Origin: an uncultured Marinilabiliaceae bacterium
GTDB taxonomy: Bacteria > Bacteroidota > Bacteroidia > Bacteroidales > Marinilabiliaceae
DNA length: 8,778 nucleotides
Direction of reading: 5' to 3'
Assembly (NCBI GenBank): GCA_905235955.1
Contig: CAJONN010000071.1
Location: forward strand, 1 to 8,778
Shown here: positions 1 to 8,439 of the stretch, piece by piece
Layout: every line of letters begins with the position of its first letter
Position numbering within the stretch: the stretch's first letter is position 1
Notes under the pieces: generated by a model
What the model was told of the DNA's origin: nothing
The model's input: the letters and a program-made list of their open reading frames with translations, nothing else
The model's database searches: none
Translations under genes and position numbers: made by a program

Positions 1-150
1 TTTTATTGGTCAGCAACGCTTGATTCAAATCACAACTACCCAAACGTTGCATACCTTTACGGATTCTGCTCAAGTCCTTACTATAGTCCTTCTTACAATA
101 GCACAGAACGATATTTAGGCTTTTCTATTCGCGCAATAAAACGCAAATAA
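1..150 (+). CDS. C-terminal fragment of a FISUMP-like / major paralogous domain protein (5' end outside window)
   Basis: Frame 1 is open from the first base and ends at TAA (148-150), giving 49 residues that begin FYWSATLDSN and end GFSIRAIKRK. A W-S-[AS]-T element, then an aromatic-rich stretch (AYLYGF, SPYYSPSYNS), then R-Y-x-GFS-[IV]-R-x-[IV]-K is the usual ending of the FISUMP (Fibrobacter succinogenes major paralogous) domain, found on many Bacteroidota secreted lipoproteins and surface proteins. The usual C-terminal pattern is GFSVRCVK; here the Cys position is Ala. The N-terminus, any lipoprotein signal and any upstream domains lie outside the window, so the function is unknown. It converges on thiD with only 11 bases between the stop codons. 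The reading frame is clear; the family call rests on the tail pattern only. Confidence 0.7.
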   Translation, partial: FYWSATLDSNHNYPNVAYLYGFCSSPYYSPSYNSTERYLGFSIRAIKRK

Positions 151-167
151 TCAGCACATTATTATCG
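142..167 (-). terminator. possible weak terminator at the end of the thi operon
   Basis: AATAAT (146-151) and ATTATT (158-163) form a 6-bp all-A/T stem around the loop CAGCAC. Two further C-G pairs (142-143 with 166-167) lie beyond a 2x2 internal loop. Read on the minus strand, the structure is followed by GTTTTATTG, a short U-rich run. It sits exactly between the convergent stops of thiD and the plus-strand gene and overlaps both ends. The stem is weak, so the assignment is tentative. Confidence 0.3.
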
Positions 168-950
168 CAAAAAATCGACCCAAACAGGTCCATTCCCCTT
201 GCCAATATCTAAATCTTTACCCCGAATTATAGCACTACTTATCACATCTTTGGCTTTGCTTATAGCCTCAACAAGCGTTGCATCTTGTGCCAAAAATGTA
301 GCTATAGCACTCGACAATGTACAACCTGTGCCATGCAAATTATGGCTTACTATACGCTCCGAAGTGTATGTTGCGGTATTGCCATTGGGCATATATAGTA
401 TGTCAGTCATTTGCGAGCCTTGTGCATGACCGCCTTTGAGCAAAAAGGCTACATTGTAGAGCTTCGCAAGTGCCATACCTACATCTGAAGACATTGGCAT
501 ACCACTTTGGTTCTGAAGCGTTTGCGTCTCAGGAATATTAGGCGTTATTATTGTGCAAAGCGGAAAAATATTCTGACAAATATATGCAATACTCTCTTCG
601 CTCATCAGGCGATGTCCGCTGGTCGAAATCATTACAGGGTCGAGCACAATTGGCGGAATATGCTCAAGCGCACTAAGCTCTGCAACAATGGCTTGTGCTA
701 CCTCTACGTTAGGTATTTGCCCTATCTTGATAGCTTTCACATCAAGGTCAGACAATATGGCGTGTAGCTGCGAACGCACTACACTATGTGGCACTGGCAT
801 TACACTCTGCACACCCATAGTGTTTTGTGTAGTCAGAGCCGTTATCACCGTTGCTCCATAACCTCCTAAGGCTGTTATTGTTTTCAGATCTTGCTGAATG
901 CCAGCACCTGCCGATGGGTCGCTGCCAGCTATGCTAAGTACTATTTCCAT
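162..950 (-). CDS. thiD: hydroxymethylpyrimidine / phosphomethylpyrimidine kinase ThiD
   Basis: ThiD phosphorylates hydroxymethylpyrimidine and its monophosphate to HMP-PP, the pyrimidine substrate of ThiE, in the cytoplasm. The 262-residue product has the normal length and ribokinase-fold motifs: GSDPSAGAGIQ (residues 9-19), the substrate-binding VITALTTQNT (35-44), VLDPVM (102-107), TPNIPE (136-141), LKGGH (171-175) and the anion-hole/catalytic HGTGCTLSSAI (206-216), where Cys210 matches the catalytic cysteine known in this family. It is the last gene of the operon. Its ATG (950) lies within the 3' end of the tenI-like gene (10-base overlap), which suggests translational coupling. The frame is intact and no fusion to ThiE is seen, unlike the ThiD-ThiE fusions of some species. 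Confidence 0.95.
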   Translation of the reverse strand: MEIVLSIAGSDPSAGAGIQQDLKTITALGGYGATVITALTTQNTMGVQSVMPVPHSVVRSQLHAILSDLDVKAIKIGQIPNVEVAQAIVAELSALEHIPPIVLDPVMISTSGHRLMSEESIAYICQNIFPLCTIITPNIPETQTLQNQSGMPMSSDVGMALAKLYNVAFLLKGGHAQGSQMTDILYMPNGNTATYTSERIVSHNLHGTGCTLSSAIATFLAQDATLVEAISKAKDVISSAIIRGKDLDIGKGNGPVWVDFLR

Positions 951-1480
951 GCGTCGCCAAGTATCATTGCTCCTCCAAAACCCATTCTGATTACATCATC
1001 TATTGTGCTAAACCTCACACCGCCAAGTGCCAACACTTTGCTATTGATGACGCCTTGTTGTCGTGCCTCTTCTATTTCTTGAGGCGTAAATGCTGCCTTG
1101 TAGCCTTGCTTCGATATACTGTCGAATATCGGACTAAGGCTCATATATGTGTAGTTGCGCTCAGCCTGACACTCTGATAGCTCTTTTATCGAGTGGCACG
1201 AAATGCTTATTCTTCCCCTCCATTCAGCCAATGGCGTAGGATTTCTGCTATTGAGATGAATACCACCAATGCTATGTTTAGGGGCCAGAATATGATAATC
1301 GTGCAAAGTGAGGCGAGGATGCAGTTGCTGTGGTATCTGCTCTATGAGTTGCTCTATTTGCGATAGCGATGCCTCAGGCTTTCGGATATGAACAAAATCG
1401 ACATCGCCACGATGCAGAAGCATAACAATGCGCTCAGCCTCTCCGTGCCAAAAGTGTGGCAATGTAACAACTATGGTCAT
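941..1480 (-). CDS. tenI: TenI-like short ThiE paralogue (probable thiazole tautomerase; often annotated as thiamine phosphate synthase)
   Basis: This 179-residue TIM-barrel protein belongs to the ThiE/TenI superfamily and is shorter than the ThiE at the start of the operon. Recognisable are the N-terminal strand FVHIRKPEA (residues 29-37, ThiE: IQLRMKDA), HDY (60-62, ThiE: DDR), GGIHLNSRN (72-80, ThiE: GVHLGLND), ISCHSIKE (93-100), SLSPIFDSISKQGYKAAF and LGGVRF near the end. The ThiE pyrophosphate-binding GCGPF...TTTK is replaced by LSPIF...SISKQGY and the second basic/Asp site is altered. His96 in ISCHS resembles the catalytic His of Bacillus TenI, which aromatises the thiazole product of ThiG. 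I therefore infer tautomerase activity rather than ThiE activity, but this is not proved. The start ATG overlaps the thiH stop as ATGA, and its 3' end overlaps thiD. Confidence 0.8.
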   Translation of the reverse strand: MTIVVTLPHFWHGEAERIVMLLHRGDVDFVHIRKPEASLSQIEQLIEQIPQQLHPRLTLHDYHILAPKHSIGGIHLNSRNPTPLAEWRGRISISCHSIKELSECQAERNYTYMSLSPIFDSISKQGYKAAFTPQEIEEARQQGVINSKVLALGGVRFSTIDDVIRMGFGGAMILGDAWK

Positions 1481-2613
1481 ACGGCAGCAGCACCAAAGAG
1501 GTCAAACGAAGCATCCCAATCTTTCCACACTGGCTCACGTCCAAGCTCTTTCAGCCGTGCATTGATAACTTTGGCTGTACGTTCGTCGCTCACCGTAAAT
1601 TGCTCTAAAGCTTGCGGATAGGTGAAGTATCCGCCCGGATTTACTTTGCTTTCGGCCGACATAGTTGTAACGCCCAAAGTGCACATATTGTCGCGAATAT
1701 AAGCTGGCTCACGTGTAGAGTATGAGATATCTACATCGTGATCGAATATGCGCATGGCAAAGGTAGCTTGCGCAAGTTGGCGATCAGTCATAATGCTATT
1801 GGGCTGAAAACCTTCATTTTGTGCAGGGCGCATGCGTGGAAAATTGACAGAATATTTGGTGCGCCAATAGTGTTTTTGCAAATAGCGCAAATGATAGGCC
1901 ATCATCACAACATCGGTTCGCCACTCTTTTTCGAGCCCAATGAGTACACCCATGCCTATAGAGTGAACGCCAGCTTGCCCCATACGGTCGAAGCCATCGC
2001 AACGCCATTCAAATTTGCTTTTCATACCACGCGGATGATATATGTTGTAATGTTCGCGGTTGTATGTCTCTTGAAAGCAAATAACGCCGTTGAGTCCGTG
2101 ATGTGTAAGTTCTTTATACTCTTCAGCTTTGAGTGGCATAACTTCTATTTTGATATTGGAAAAATATTTTTTAGCAATATCAATAGCTTGTGCCAAATAG
2201 TCGACACCTGCTTTTGCCGGATTTTCGCCTGTAACGAGCAAAATATTTTCAAACGGAGCCAGCTTTTTTATTGCCTTATATTCGTTTTCTATTTGCTCTG
2301 GTGTCAGAATGATGCGTGCCATCGGATTTTCACGATGAAAACCGCAATAGACGCAAGAGTTTGAACATGAATTAGTTATATAGAGCGGAATAAACATCGA
2401 CATGGTTTTACCAAAACGCTCTTCAGTATATTTGCGCGAAAGGCGTGCCATAGTTTCCAAATATGGCTCAGCAGCTGGCGATATCATTGCTATGAAGTCG
2501 TTGATGTCGCAATGTGTTTTTGACAGTGCACGGCGCACATCTGTGTCGGTTATCTGAGCTATGCGTTGGGTTGTTTCGTCCCAACTTATGTTTTTCAATT
2601 CGTCAGAGAACAT
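1477..2613 (-). CDS. thiH: 2-iminoacetate synthase ThiH (radical SAM tyrosine lyase)
   Basis: ThiH cleaves tyrosine to dehydroglycine (2-iminoacetate) and p-cresol using S-adenosylmethionine and a [4Fe-4S] cluster. Dehydroglycine supplies the C-N unit of the thiazole ring to ThiG. The 378-residue protein has the usual length. The radical SAM motif CSNSCVYC gives cluster ligands Cys83, Cys87 and Cys90, preceded by IPLYITNS. Family stretches include ILLVTGENPAK (SAM-binding GE motif), VICFQETYNREHY, GIGLE-type GMGVLIGLEKEWRTD, NFPRMRPA and the C-terminal biotin/thiamin-synthesis-associated region with STREPAYIRDN. It starts 11 bases inside the 3' end of thiF and ends in an ATGA overlap with the tenI-like gene. 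Use of ThiH, not the oxygen-dependent glycine oxidase ThiO, points to anaerobic thiazole synthesis. Confidence 0.96.
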   Translation of the reverse strand: MFSDELKNISWDETTQRIAQITDTDVRRALSKTHCDINDFIAMISPAAEPYLETMARLSRKYTEERFGKTMSMFIPLYITNSCSNSCVYCGFHRENPMARIILTPEQIENEYKAIKKLAPFENILLVTGENPAKAGVDYLAQAIDIAKKYFSNIKIEVMPLKAEEYKELTHHGLNGVICFQETYNREHYNIYHPRGMKSKFEWRCDGFDRMGQAGVHSIGMGVLIGLEKEWRTDVVMMAYHLRYLQKHYWRTKYSVNFPRMRPAQNEGFQPNSIMTDRQLAQATFAMRIFDHDVDISYSTREPAYIRDNMCTLGVTTMSAESKVNPGGYFTYPQALEQFTVSDERTAKVINARLKELGREPVWKDWDASFDLFGAAAV

Positions 2614-3420
2614 TGTTGTTGTTTTTTTTGCTACAAGGCTTAAATGCGTACTCTTTGAGCTGTGTTATAGTTGGCTCATTGCCACAGAGTGCGCAGTTGT
2701 TGTTTTTGCTAAAATCGAAACGTTGCCACTGCATGCTGAGCGAGTCGAATGTGAGCAGCGCATTGGTGAGCAGTGTACCTGTACCTGACAGATATTTGAT
2801 GCATTCGGCGGCTTGCACTGTGCCAAGCATTCCGGCAATGCAGCCCAAAACGCCTACTGTAGCACATGTCTCTACGTCGGCTATGGCAGGTGGCTCGGGA
2901 AAGAGGCAGCGGTAGCAGGCACTTTGTGGCGTGTGAGTCATGGTTTGTCCTGAATAGCGATTGATGCCGCCCATGCTAAAGGCTTTGCCCAACATCACAC
3001 ATGCATCGTTGACGAGGTATTTGGTGGCAAAATTATCGGTACCATCTATCACAAAGTCATACGGCTTAATAAGTTCAAGCGCATTATCTTCGCTCAGATA
3101 TATCTCGTGTTTTATTACGTCAACATCTGGGTTGATGGCTCTTATTTTTTCTTCAGCAGAGTCTACTTTGGGTTTACCAATGTCAGTGCTGAAGTGTATC
3201 ACTTGTCGTTGCAAGTTGGTGATACTCACCGTGTCGCCATCGGCAATACCAATAGTGCCAACACCAGCAGCTGCCAAGTAGAGCGCTATGGGCGACCCCA
3301 ATCCGCCAGCGCCCACAATAAGCACTTTGGCACTGAGCAAACGTGTTTGTGCCTCAGGTCCGAAGCCATCGAGAATGAGCTGACGGTTGTAGCGACGTTT
3401 TTGTTCGGGAGTTAGTTCCA

Positions 3421-3421
<1 letters not shown>
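2603..3421 (-). CDS. thiF: ThiS adenylyltransferase ThiF (E1-like)
   Basis: ThiF activates the C-terminal glycine of ThiS with ATP so that sulfur can be loaded as a thiocarboxylate. The 272-residue protein is a full E1/MoeB-like enzyme: RYNRQLILDGFG (residues 10-21), the nucleotide-binding GAGGLGSP (37-44), acidic DGDTVSITNLQRQ (61-73), the Mg/ATP site DGTDN (126-130), and a zinc site made of CYRC (Cys169, Cys172) and CALC (Cys243, Cys246). Cys186 in VETCATVGVLG matches the E. coli ThiF cysteine that can form an acyl-disulfide with ThiS. The tail KPCSKKNNNNVL is asparagine-rich, from an AAC run that also overlaps the thiH start. It could be mistaken for MoeB, but the context with ThiS, ThiG and ThiH settles on ThiF. 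Its start codon overlaps the thiC stop by one base (TAATG). Confidence 0.94.
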
Positions 3422-5127
<1,706 letters not shown>

Positions 5128-5135
5128 TCAATGTA

Positions 5136-5909
5136 TTAATTATTTAGAAATGCAGTGAGCGGACTCGATGCCTCGGCACAGTTGCTTATAGCTCCCAATC
5201 CGGCTTCGTATGCTATGCGCCCAGCAACAACGGCCTGTCGGAAGGCATCGGCCATAGCTACAGGGTCGCCAGCCACGGCTATTGCTGTGTTTACCAAGCA
5301 GCAGTCGGCACCCATCTCCATAGCTTCAGCAGCATGACTGGGCGCACCAATGCCAGCATCAACTACCACTGGCACTGTGGCTTGCTCTATTATTATTTGC
5401 AAAAAATCTTTCATGCGCAGTCCTTTATTGGTACCTATTGGTGCAGCCAATGGCATCACAGTAGCAGCACCAGCCTCTTCAAGGTGCTTGCATAGTGTTG
5501 GGTCGGCTTGGCAATAGGGCAACACCACAAAGCCAAGTTTTACCAGTTGCTCAGTAGCTTTGAGTGTTTCAACCGAATCGGGCAACAAGTAGCGCGGATC
5601 TGGGTGTATCTCAAGTTTGAGCCAGTTTGTGCCAAATGCTTCACGCGCCATTTGTGCGGCAAAAACAGCCTCTTCAGCATTTCTCACACCCGATGTATTA
5701 GGCAATAGTTGTATGTTTTTGTGTTGTGTAATGTGAGTGAGAAGGTCGTCGTGCTCGTCGCCAAGCTCTATGCGTTTCATTGCTACAGTAACCATCTCTG
5801 TACCCGATGCCTCAATAGCTTGAGCCATCAGATTGTTGTTGCTAAATTTGCCAGTACCGAGAAATAGTCGGGAATTGAACTCGCGTCCGGCAATGATAAG
5901 TTTGCTCAT
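5136..5909 (-). CDS. thiG: thiazole synthase ThiG
   Basis: ThiG condenses 1-deoxyxylulose 5-phosphate, dehydroglycine from ThiH and sulfur from ThiS thiocarboxylate into the thiazole phosphate tautomer. The 257-residue TIM-barrel has the usual size and signatures: RLFLGTGKF (residues 14-22), VTVAMKRI near 40, [29 protein letters not shown] with Lys98 as the expected Schiff-base lysine, [48 protein letters not shown] and [12 protein letters not shown]. The start ATG follows thiE by 13 bases in an A/T-rich heptamer repeat, with no clear Shine-Dalgarno, as is common in Bacteroidota. ThiG and ThiH are separated here by thiC and thiF. Confidence 0.96.
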   Translation of the reverse strand: MSKLIIAGREFNSRLFLGTGKFSNNNLMAQAIEASGTEMVTVAMKRIELGDEHDDLLTHITQHKNIQLLPNTSGVRNAEEAVFAAQMAREAFGTNWLKLEIHPDPRYLLPDSVETLKATEQLVKLGFVVLPYCQADPTLCKHLEEAGAATVMPLAAPIGTNKGLRMKDFLQIIIEQATVPVVVDAGIGAPSHAAEAMEMGADCCLVNTAIAVAGDPVAMADAFRQAVVAGRIAYEAGLGAISNCAEASSPLTAFLNN

Positions 5910-5912
5910 ATA

Positions 5913-5945
5913 ACTTAAAAACTTAAGACTTAAAACTCAAAACTT
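5913..5945. repeat. short tandem repeat, about 7 bp x 4, at the thiE/thiG junction
   Basis: On the plus strand the units are ACTTAAAA (5913-5920), ACTTAAG (5921-5927), ACTTAAA (5928-5934), ACTCAAA (5935-5941), then a partial ACTT (5942-5945). The array covers the last codons and stop of thiE and the whole spacer before the thiG start. Since the unit is not a multiple of three, copy-number change would alter the ThiE C-terminus and the spacing to thiG. Confidence 0.6.
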
Positions 5946-6546
5946 CCAACACTCGCTTCATTTCGCTTACCGGATTTTCGGCTCGCAATATAGTGCTACT
6001 CAAAGCAATACCTGTAACGCCTGTTTGCATTATGCTTGGTATGTCGGCAGCCGTTATTCCACCAATAGCTACAATCGGAATGTTTATGCTATGTTGATGC
6101 ATCTGTTGTATTATGTTTTTGTAGCCTTCGAATCCGAGTATGGGCGAAAGTTTTTGCTTTGTAGTGGTAAACCTAAATGGTCCGCACCCAATATAATTGG
6201 CACCTGCTTCGTAGTGTGCCCTCACGTCAGCAAATGTATTGGCGGTGCCACCAATGATAAAGTTGCTGCCCAAAATTTGCCTTGCATCGGCTATTGGCAT
6301 ATCGTTTAGTCCCAAGTGCACACCGTCGGCACCAATGGCGCGCACCAGCTCCACTCTGTCGTCGATGATGAAGGTAGCACCAGCCTCTTTGCATAGCTTT
6401 TGTGCCTCAAGGGCAACGCTCTTTACCTCATCGTCTGATGCATCTTTCATGCGTAGCTGTATCCATTTACAGCCACCTTGCAATGCCATACGCACAGAGT
6501 CTATGTAGCTATATTTTTCGGTGTAATGCGATATAAATTGCAACAT
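5923..6546 (-). CDS. thiE: thiamine phosphate synthase ThiE
   Basis: ThiE couples HMP-PP with the thiazole phosphate to give thiamine phosphate. From the ATG at 6546 the protein is 207 residues, with all active-site elements: IQLRMKDA (29-36), [22 protein letters not shown] (metal/pyrophosphate site, 61-82), IIGGTANT (97-104), GCGPF (120-124) with TTTK (127-130) for the pyrophosphate, [11 protein letters not shown] (159-169) and GIALSSTIL near the end. The frame also has an upstream ATG at 6561 (adding MRGIE), but that lies inside thiS, and the 6546 start follows the thiS stop by two bases and begins with the expected MLQFIS, so I prefer 6546. G-rich sequence from the thiS Gly-Gly codons lies just upstream and may aid ribosome binding. 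The C-terminus is encoded by a heptamer tandem repeat. Confidence 0.95.
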   Translation of the reverse strand: MLQFISHYTEKYSYIDSVRMALQGGCKWIQLRMKDASDDEVKSVALEAQKLCKEAGATFIIDDRVELVRAIGADGVHLGLNDMPIADARQILGSNFIIGGTANTFADVRAHYEAGANYIGCGPFRFTTTKQKLSPILGFEGYKNIIQQMHQHSINIPIVAIGGITAADIPSIMQTGVTGIALSSTILRAENPVSEMKRVLEVLSFKS

Positions 6547-6548
6547 CT

Positions 6549-6746
6549 CTATCCCCCGCAAACGGCTTTTATTATCACAATGTTATCGTTGCTCTGTATG
6601 GCAGTGTCGGCCCACTGTGTGCGTGGCACCATTTTGTTGCTTATAGCCACTGCTATGCCTTTGGCAGGCAGTTGTAGTTCTGTGGCCAATGCAAGTAACG
6701 TTGTTGCATTAGTCTCAGTTGGTTTGTTATTGATAATTATAGTCAT
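6549..6746 (-). CDS. thiS: sulfur carrier protein ThiS
   Basis: ThiS is a ubiquitin-like carrier whose C-terminal glycine is adenylated by ThiF and converted to a thiocarboxylate that gives its sulfur to ThiG. The 65-residue product has the normal length, the N-terminal beta strand MTIIINNKPTE, the central LPAKGIAVAISNKMVPRTQW stretch (the AVAxNxxxVPRxxW pattern of the family) and the terminal Gly-Gly (64-65) in IIKAVCGG, directly before the TAG stop. It is the first gene of the operon. The start ATG (6746) follows an AT-alternating run, 22 bases after the terminator T-tract of the TPP leader, without an obvious Shine-Dalgarno sequence. Confidence 0.95.
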   Translation of the reverse strand: MTIIINNKPTETNATTLLALATELQLPAKGIAVAISNKMVPRTQWADTAIQSNDNIVIIKAVCGG

Positions 6747-6767
6747 ATATATATTTTTCTGCCAAAT

Positions 6768-6812
6768 AAAAAACCTCGAGTGTTGCTATGCAAACAAACA
6801 ACTACTCGAGGT
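6768..6812 (-). terminator. intrinsic terminator of the TPP riboswitch (expression platform)
   Basis: On the minus strand ACCTCGAGT (6812-6804) pairs perfectly with ACTCGAGGT (6781-6773). The stem is extended by GTTG/CAAC (6802-6799 with 6785-6782) past a single bulged A (6803), with a 13-base loop, and is followed at once by TTTTTTATTT (6773-6764). This is a textbook rho-independent terminator placed between the riboswitch and thiS. It implies that TPP binding favours early termination, although I could not see an antiterminator that directly overlaps its arms. Confidence 0.88.
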
Positions 6813-6840
6813 ATTAATATCTGAATCTTGAACTATTTCT

Positions 6841-6933
6841 GATTCATTTTTCCTACGGCGGCATTACCCGCATCAGGTTTTATGGGTATCATCTCAGCCT
6901 TTGTTGCATTGTGTCAACTCCAGCACCCCGAAT
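6841..6933 (-). promoter_or_regulatory. TPP riboswitch (thi box)
   Basis: Read on the minus strand the leader carries the conserved thi-box blocks in order: ATTCGGGGTGC (from 6933), GGCTGAGA (6899-6892), GATACCC (6890-6884), ACCTGAT (6878-6872) and GCCGCCGTAGG (6862-6852). GGGGT pairs with TACCC as P2, GCGG with CCGC as P5, and ATTC (6933-6930) with GAAT (6845-6842) as a short closing P1. GTTG/CAAC near 6915 and 6904 forms the small P3 arm. The aptamer binds thiamine pyrophosphate, controls the thiS-thiD operon downstream, and is followed by an intrinsic terminator. The class assignment is very secure; the exact ends depend on P1. Confidence 0.97.
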
Positions 6934-6951
6934 ATGTTATTTTTTTCGTGG

Positions 6952-6959
6952 CAAAGATA
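6952..6959 (-). promoter_or_regulatory. probable thi operon promoter, Bacteroidota -7 box
   Basis: The minus strand reads TATCTTTG, a perfect match to the Bacteroidota sigma-ABfr -7 consensus TAnnTTTG. It lies about 20 bases ahead of the riboswitch aptamer, so a start near 6945 would give a leader that begins just before P1. A clear -33 TTTG is not seen at the expected spacing; GTTG (6976-6973) is too close (13 bases). Confidence 0.65.
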
Positions 6960-7016
6960 AAAATAAATTGTTCAACTTTGCCCCGAACATATTCAAAATA
7001 TGGTTAGTTCCACATA

Positions 7017-7044
7017 GGCTCTTTCATTTTCCAGCAAAAGAACC
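7017..7044 (-). other. hairpin in the nhaD 3' region, possible weak terminator
   Basis: On the minus strand GGTTCTTT (7044-7037) pairs with AAAGAGCC (7024-7017), 8 bp with one G-U, around a 12-base loop, starting about 19 bases after the nhaD stop. No U-run follows, so it is not a standard intrinsic terminator. A second small hairpin, CATATT-TTG-AATATG (7003-6989), follows. Together they may end or stabilise the nhaD transcript, or nhaD may read through toward the thi promoter. Confidence 0.3.
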
Positions 7045-7062
7045 ATAGTCGATACTACACAC

Positions 7063-8394
7063 TTATTTCAACAACGGAAATATCAATGTTTCTTCAAAAT
7101 AATACACTGCCATACCGCAAAGATAGCCTATCAGAGCCAACCACGAAATATTTTTCAGATACCAGCCAAAGCTTATCTTTTCCAAGCCCATAACTACCAC
7201 ACCAGCTGCAGAGCCAATAATGAGCATTGAGCCACCCACACCAGCGCAGTATGCCAAGAGTTGCCAGAATATGCCATCGACGCCGAAGTCGCCACCTGTT
7301 GGGTCTATCTCATACATGTGCATTGAGCCTGCTACAAGTGGTACATTATCTACTATTGCTGACAATACGCCTATTGCGCCTGTAACAAGATAATGATTGT
7401 TGTTGCTTATCACATTGAGCCATTCGCCCAAATGCTGCAATATCTTCACTTGCGACAATACTGCTACAGCCATCAGTATGCCAAGGAAGAAGAGTATCGT
7501 ACCTAAGTCGATGCGAGTAAGTATCTGCGTTACACGTTTTGCCTCAGGGTCGTCTTCGGCCTTATCTCGATGAAACACTTCAATGATGGTCCAAAGCACG
7601 CCCAATACAAGCAAGATGCCACAGAATGGTGGCAACTCAGTGTAGAGGTGGAAGAATGGCACGCTACATAAGCCGCCTACGCCCATAATGAATATCAAAT
7701 AGCGACGAAATGTGGTGATAGGCACTGTGCGAATAGTATATTTGGTACGTGTAGGTTCTATCTCGCCATTGAGCGAAAACTGCATTATGAATGTTGGCAC
7801 TACAAACGACACTATTGATGGCAACATAAGCTCAGATATAACGCCCGATGCTGTTACTTGCTTACCGTTCCAAAGCATTATGGTAGTTACGTCGCCAATA
7901 GGCGAGAGTGCGCCACCAGAGTTGGCTGCCAAAATGACGATGCAAGCATATTTCATGCGCTCTACCTTGTCTGGCACAAGAGTGCGCAATATCATTATCA
8001 TTACAATTGATGTGGTAAGGTTATCAAGCAAAGCCGATAATGTGGCAGTAGCAAAAGCAACCTTCCAGAGCAACGCTCGTTTGTTTTTAGTAATAAGTTT
8101 GTTTGTAACGAAGTCAAAACCACCATGTTGGTCAACTATCTCAACTATAGTCATTGCACCCATTAAGAAAAAAAGCGTGGTGCTGGCATCGCCTAAATGG
8201 TGTTCGATGATTTTGCTTAATCCTGCTACATCGGCAAATCCGCCTTCGTCTACAGAGAAGCCACCTAATGCATAAAGTGCCCAACACAAAACACACATGA
8301 GCAACGCAATGGCGGCTTTGTTTACTTTTGTTACACCTTCAAGGGCTATAAGCATGTAGCCTATCAAGAAGATGACAATGATAGATGTTGTCAT
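7063..8394 (-). CDS. nhaD: NhaD-type sodium:proton antiporter
   Basis: A 443-residue integral membrane protein of the ArsB/NhaD (ion transporter) superfamily, expected in the inner membrane exchanging Na+ for H+ in pH and salt homeostasis. It shows many hydrophobic helices (for example residues 3-19, 27-45, 72-88, 110-137, 150-176, 187-206, 232-248, 258-273, 298-316, 335-357, 378-404 and 414-432). The NhaD hallmarks are present: SALLDNLTTSI (120-130), AANSGGALSPIGDVTTIMLW (156-175), SAIVDNVPLVAG (345-356) and GSAAGVVVMG (394-403). The paired DN motifs and the SPIGD loop include the polar residues thought to bind ions. The stretch 275-295 (FHRDKAEDDPEAK) is a charged cytoplasmic loop. It runs in the same direction as the thi operon but has its own likely promoter, and no functional link to thiamine is evident. 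Confidence 0.93.
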   Translation of the reverse strand: MTTSIIVIFLIGYMLIALEGVTKVNKAAIALLMCVLCWALYALGGFSVDEGGFADVAGLSKIIEHHLGDASTTLFFLMGAMTIVEIVDQHGGFDFVTNKLITKNKRALLWKVAFATATLSALLDNLTTSIVMIMILRTLVPDKVERMKYACIVILAANSGGALSPIGDVTTIMLWNGKQVTASGVISELMLPSIVSFVVPTFIMQFSLNGEIEPTRTKYTIRTVPITTFRRYLIFIMGVGGLCSVPFFHLYTELPPFCGILLVLGVLWTIIEVFHRDKAEDDPEAKRVTQILTRIDLGTILFFLGILMAVAVLSQVKILQHLGEWLNVISNNNHYLVTGAIGVLSAIVDNVPLVAGSMHMYEIDPTGGDFGVDGIFWQLLAYCAGVGGSMLIIGSAAGVVVMGLEKISFGWYLKNISWLALIGYLCGMAVYYFEETLIFPLLK

Positions 8395-8425
8395 ATAAAG
8401 AATTTTAGGTTATTTTTCAATAGCT

Positions 8426-8433
8426 CAAAAGTA
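8426..8433 (-). promoter_or_regulatory. probable nhaD promoter, Bacteroidota -7 box
   Basis: The minus strand reads TACTTTTG, matching TAnnTTTG, 31 bases ahead of the nhaD ATG. A start near 8420 would give a short A/T-rich leader of about 25 bases. No TTTG is present at the -33 position; GTCTT near 8456-8452 is the nearest candidate and is weak. A perfect 13-base palindrome occupies the spacer just upstream. Confidence 0.55.
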
Positions 8434-8439
8434 GTTATT

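Noticed and set aside
1738..2364. Long plus-strand frame of 208 codons opposite thiH
   Set aside because: It is the antisense shadow of thiH, whose radical SAM motif and family stretches run throughout the same bases; the plus-strand product shows no recognisable motifs.
6547..6561. Upstream ATG start for thiE at 6561
   Set aside because: It would begin inside thiS and add MRGIE, whereas the ATG at 6546 directly follows the thiS stop and gives the usual N-terminus.
6970..6980. GTTG/TTTG-like sequence as the -33 element of the thi promoter
   Set aside because: The spacing to the TATCTTTG box is 13 bases, short of the roughly 19-21 expected for Bacteroidota promoters.
7712..8275. Plus-strand frame of 187 codons opposite nhaD
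   Set aside because: Antisense shadow of an intact transporter gene; the residue pattern mirrors the reverse complement of nhaD membrane helices and no promoter or ribosome site is evident.
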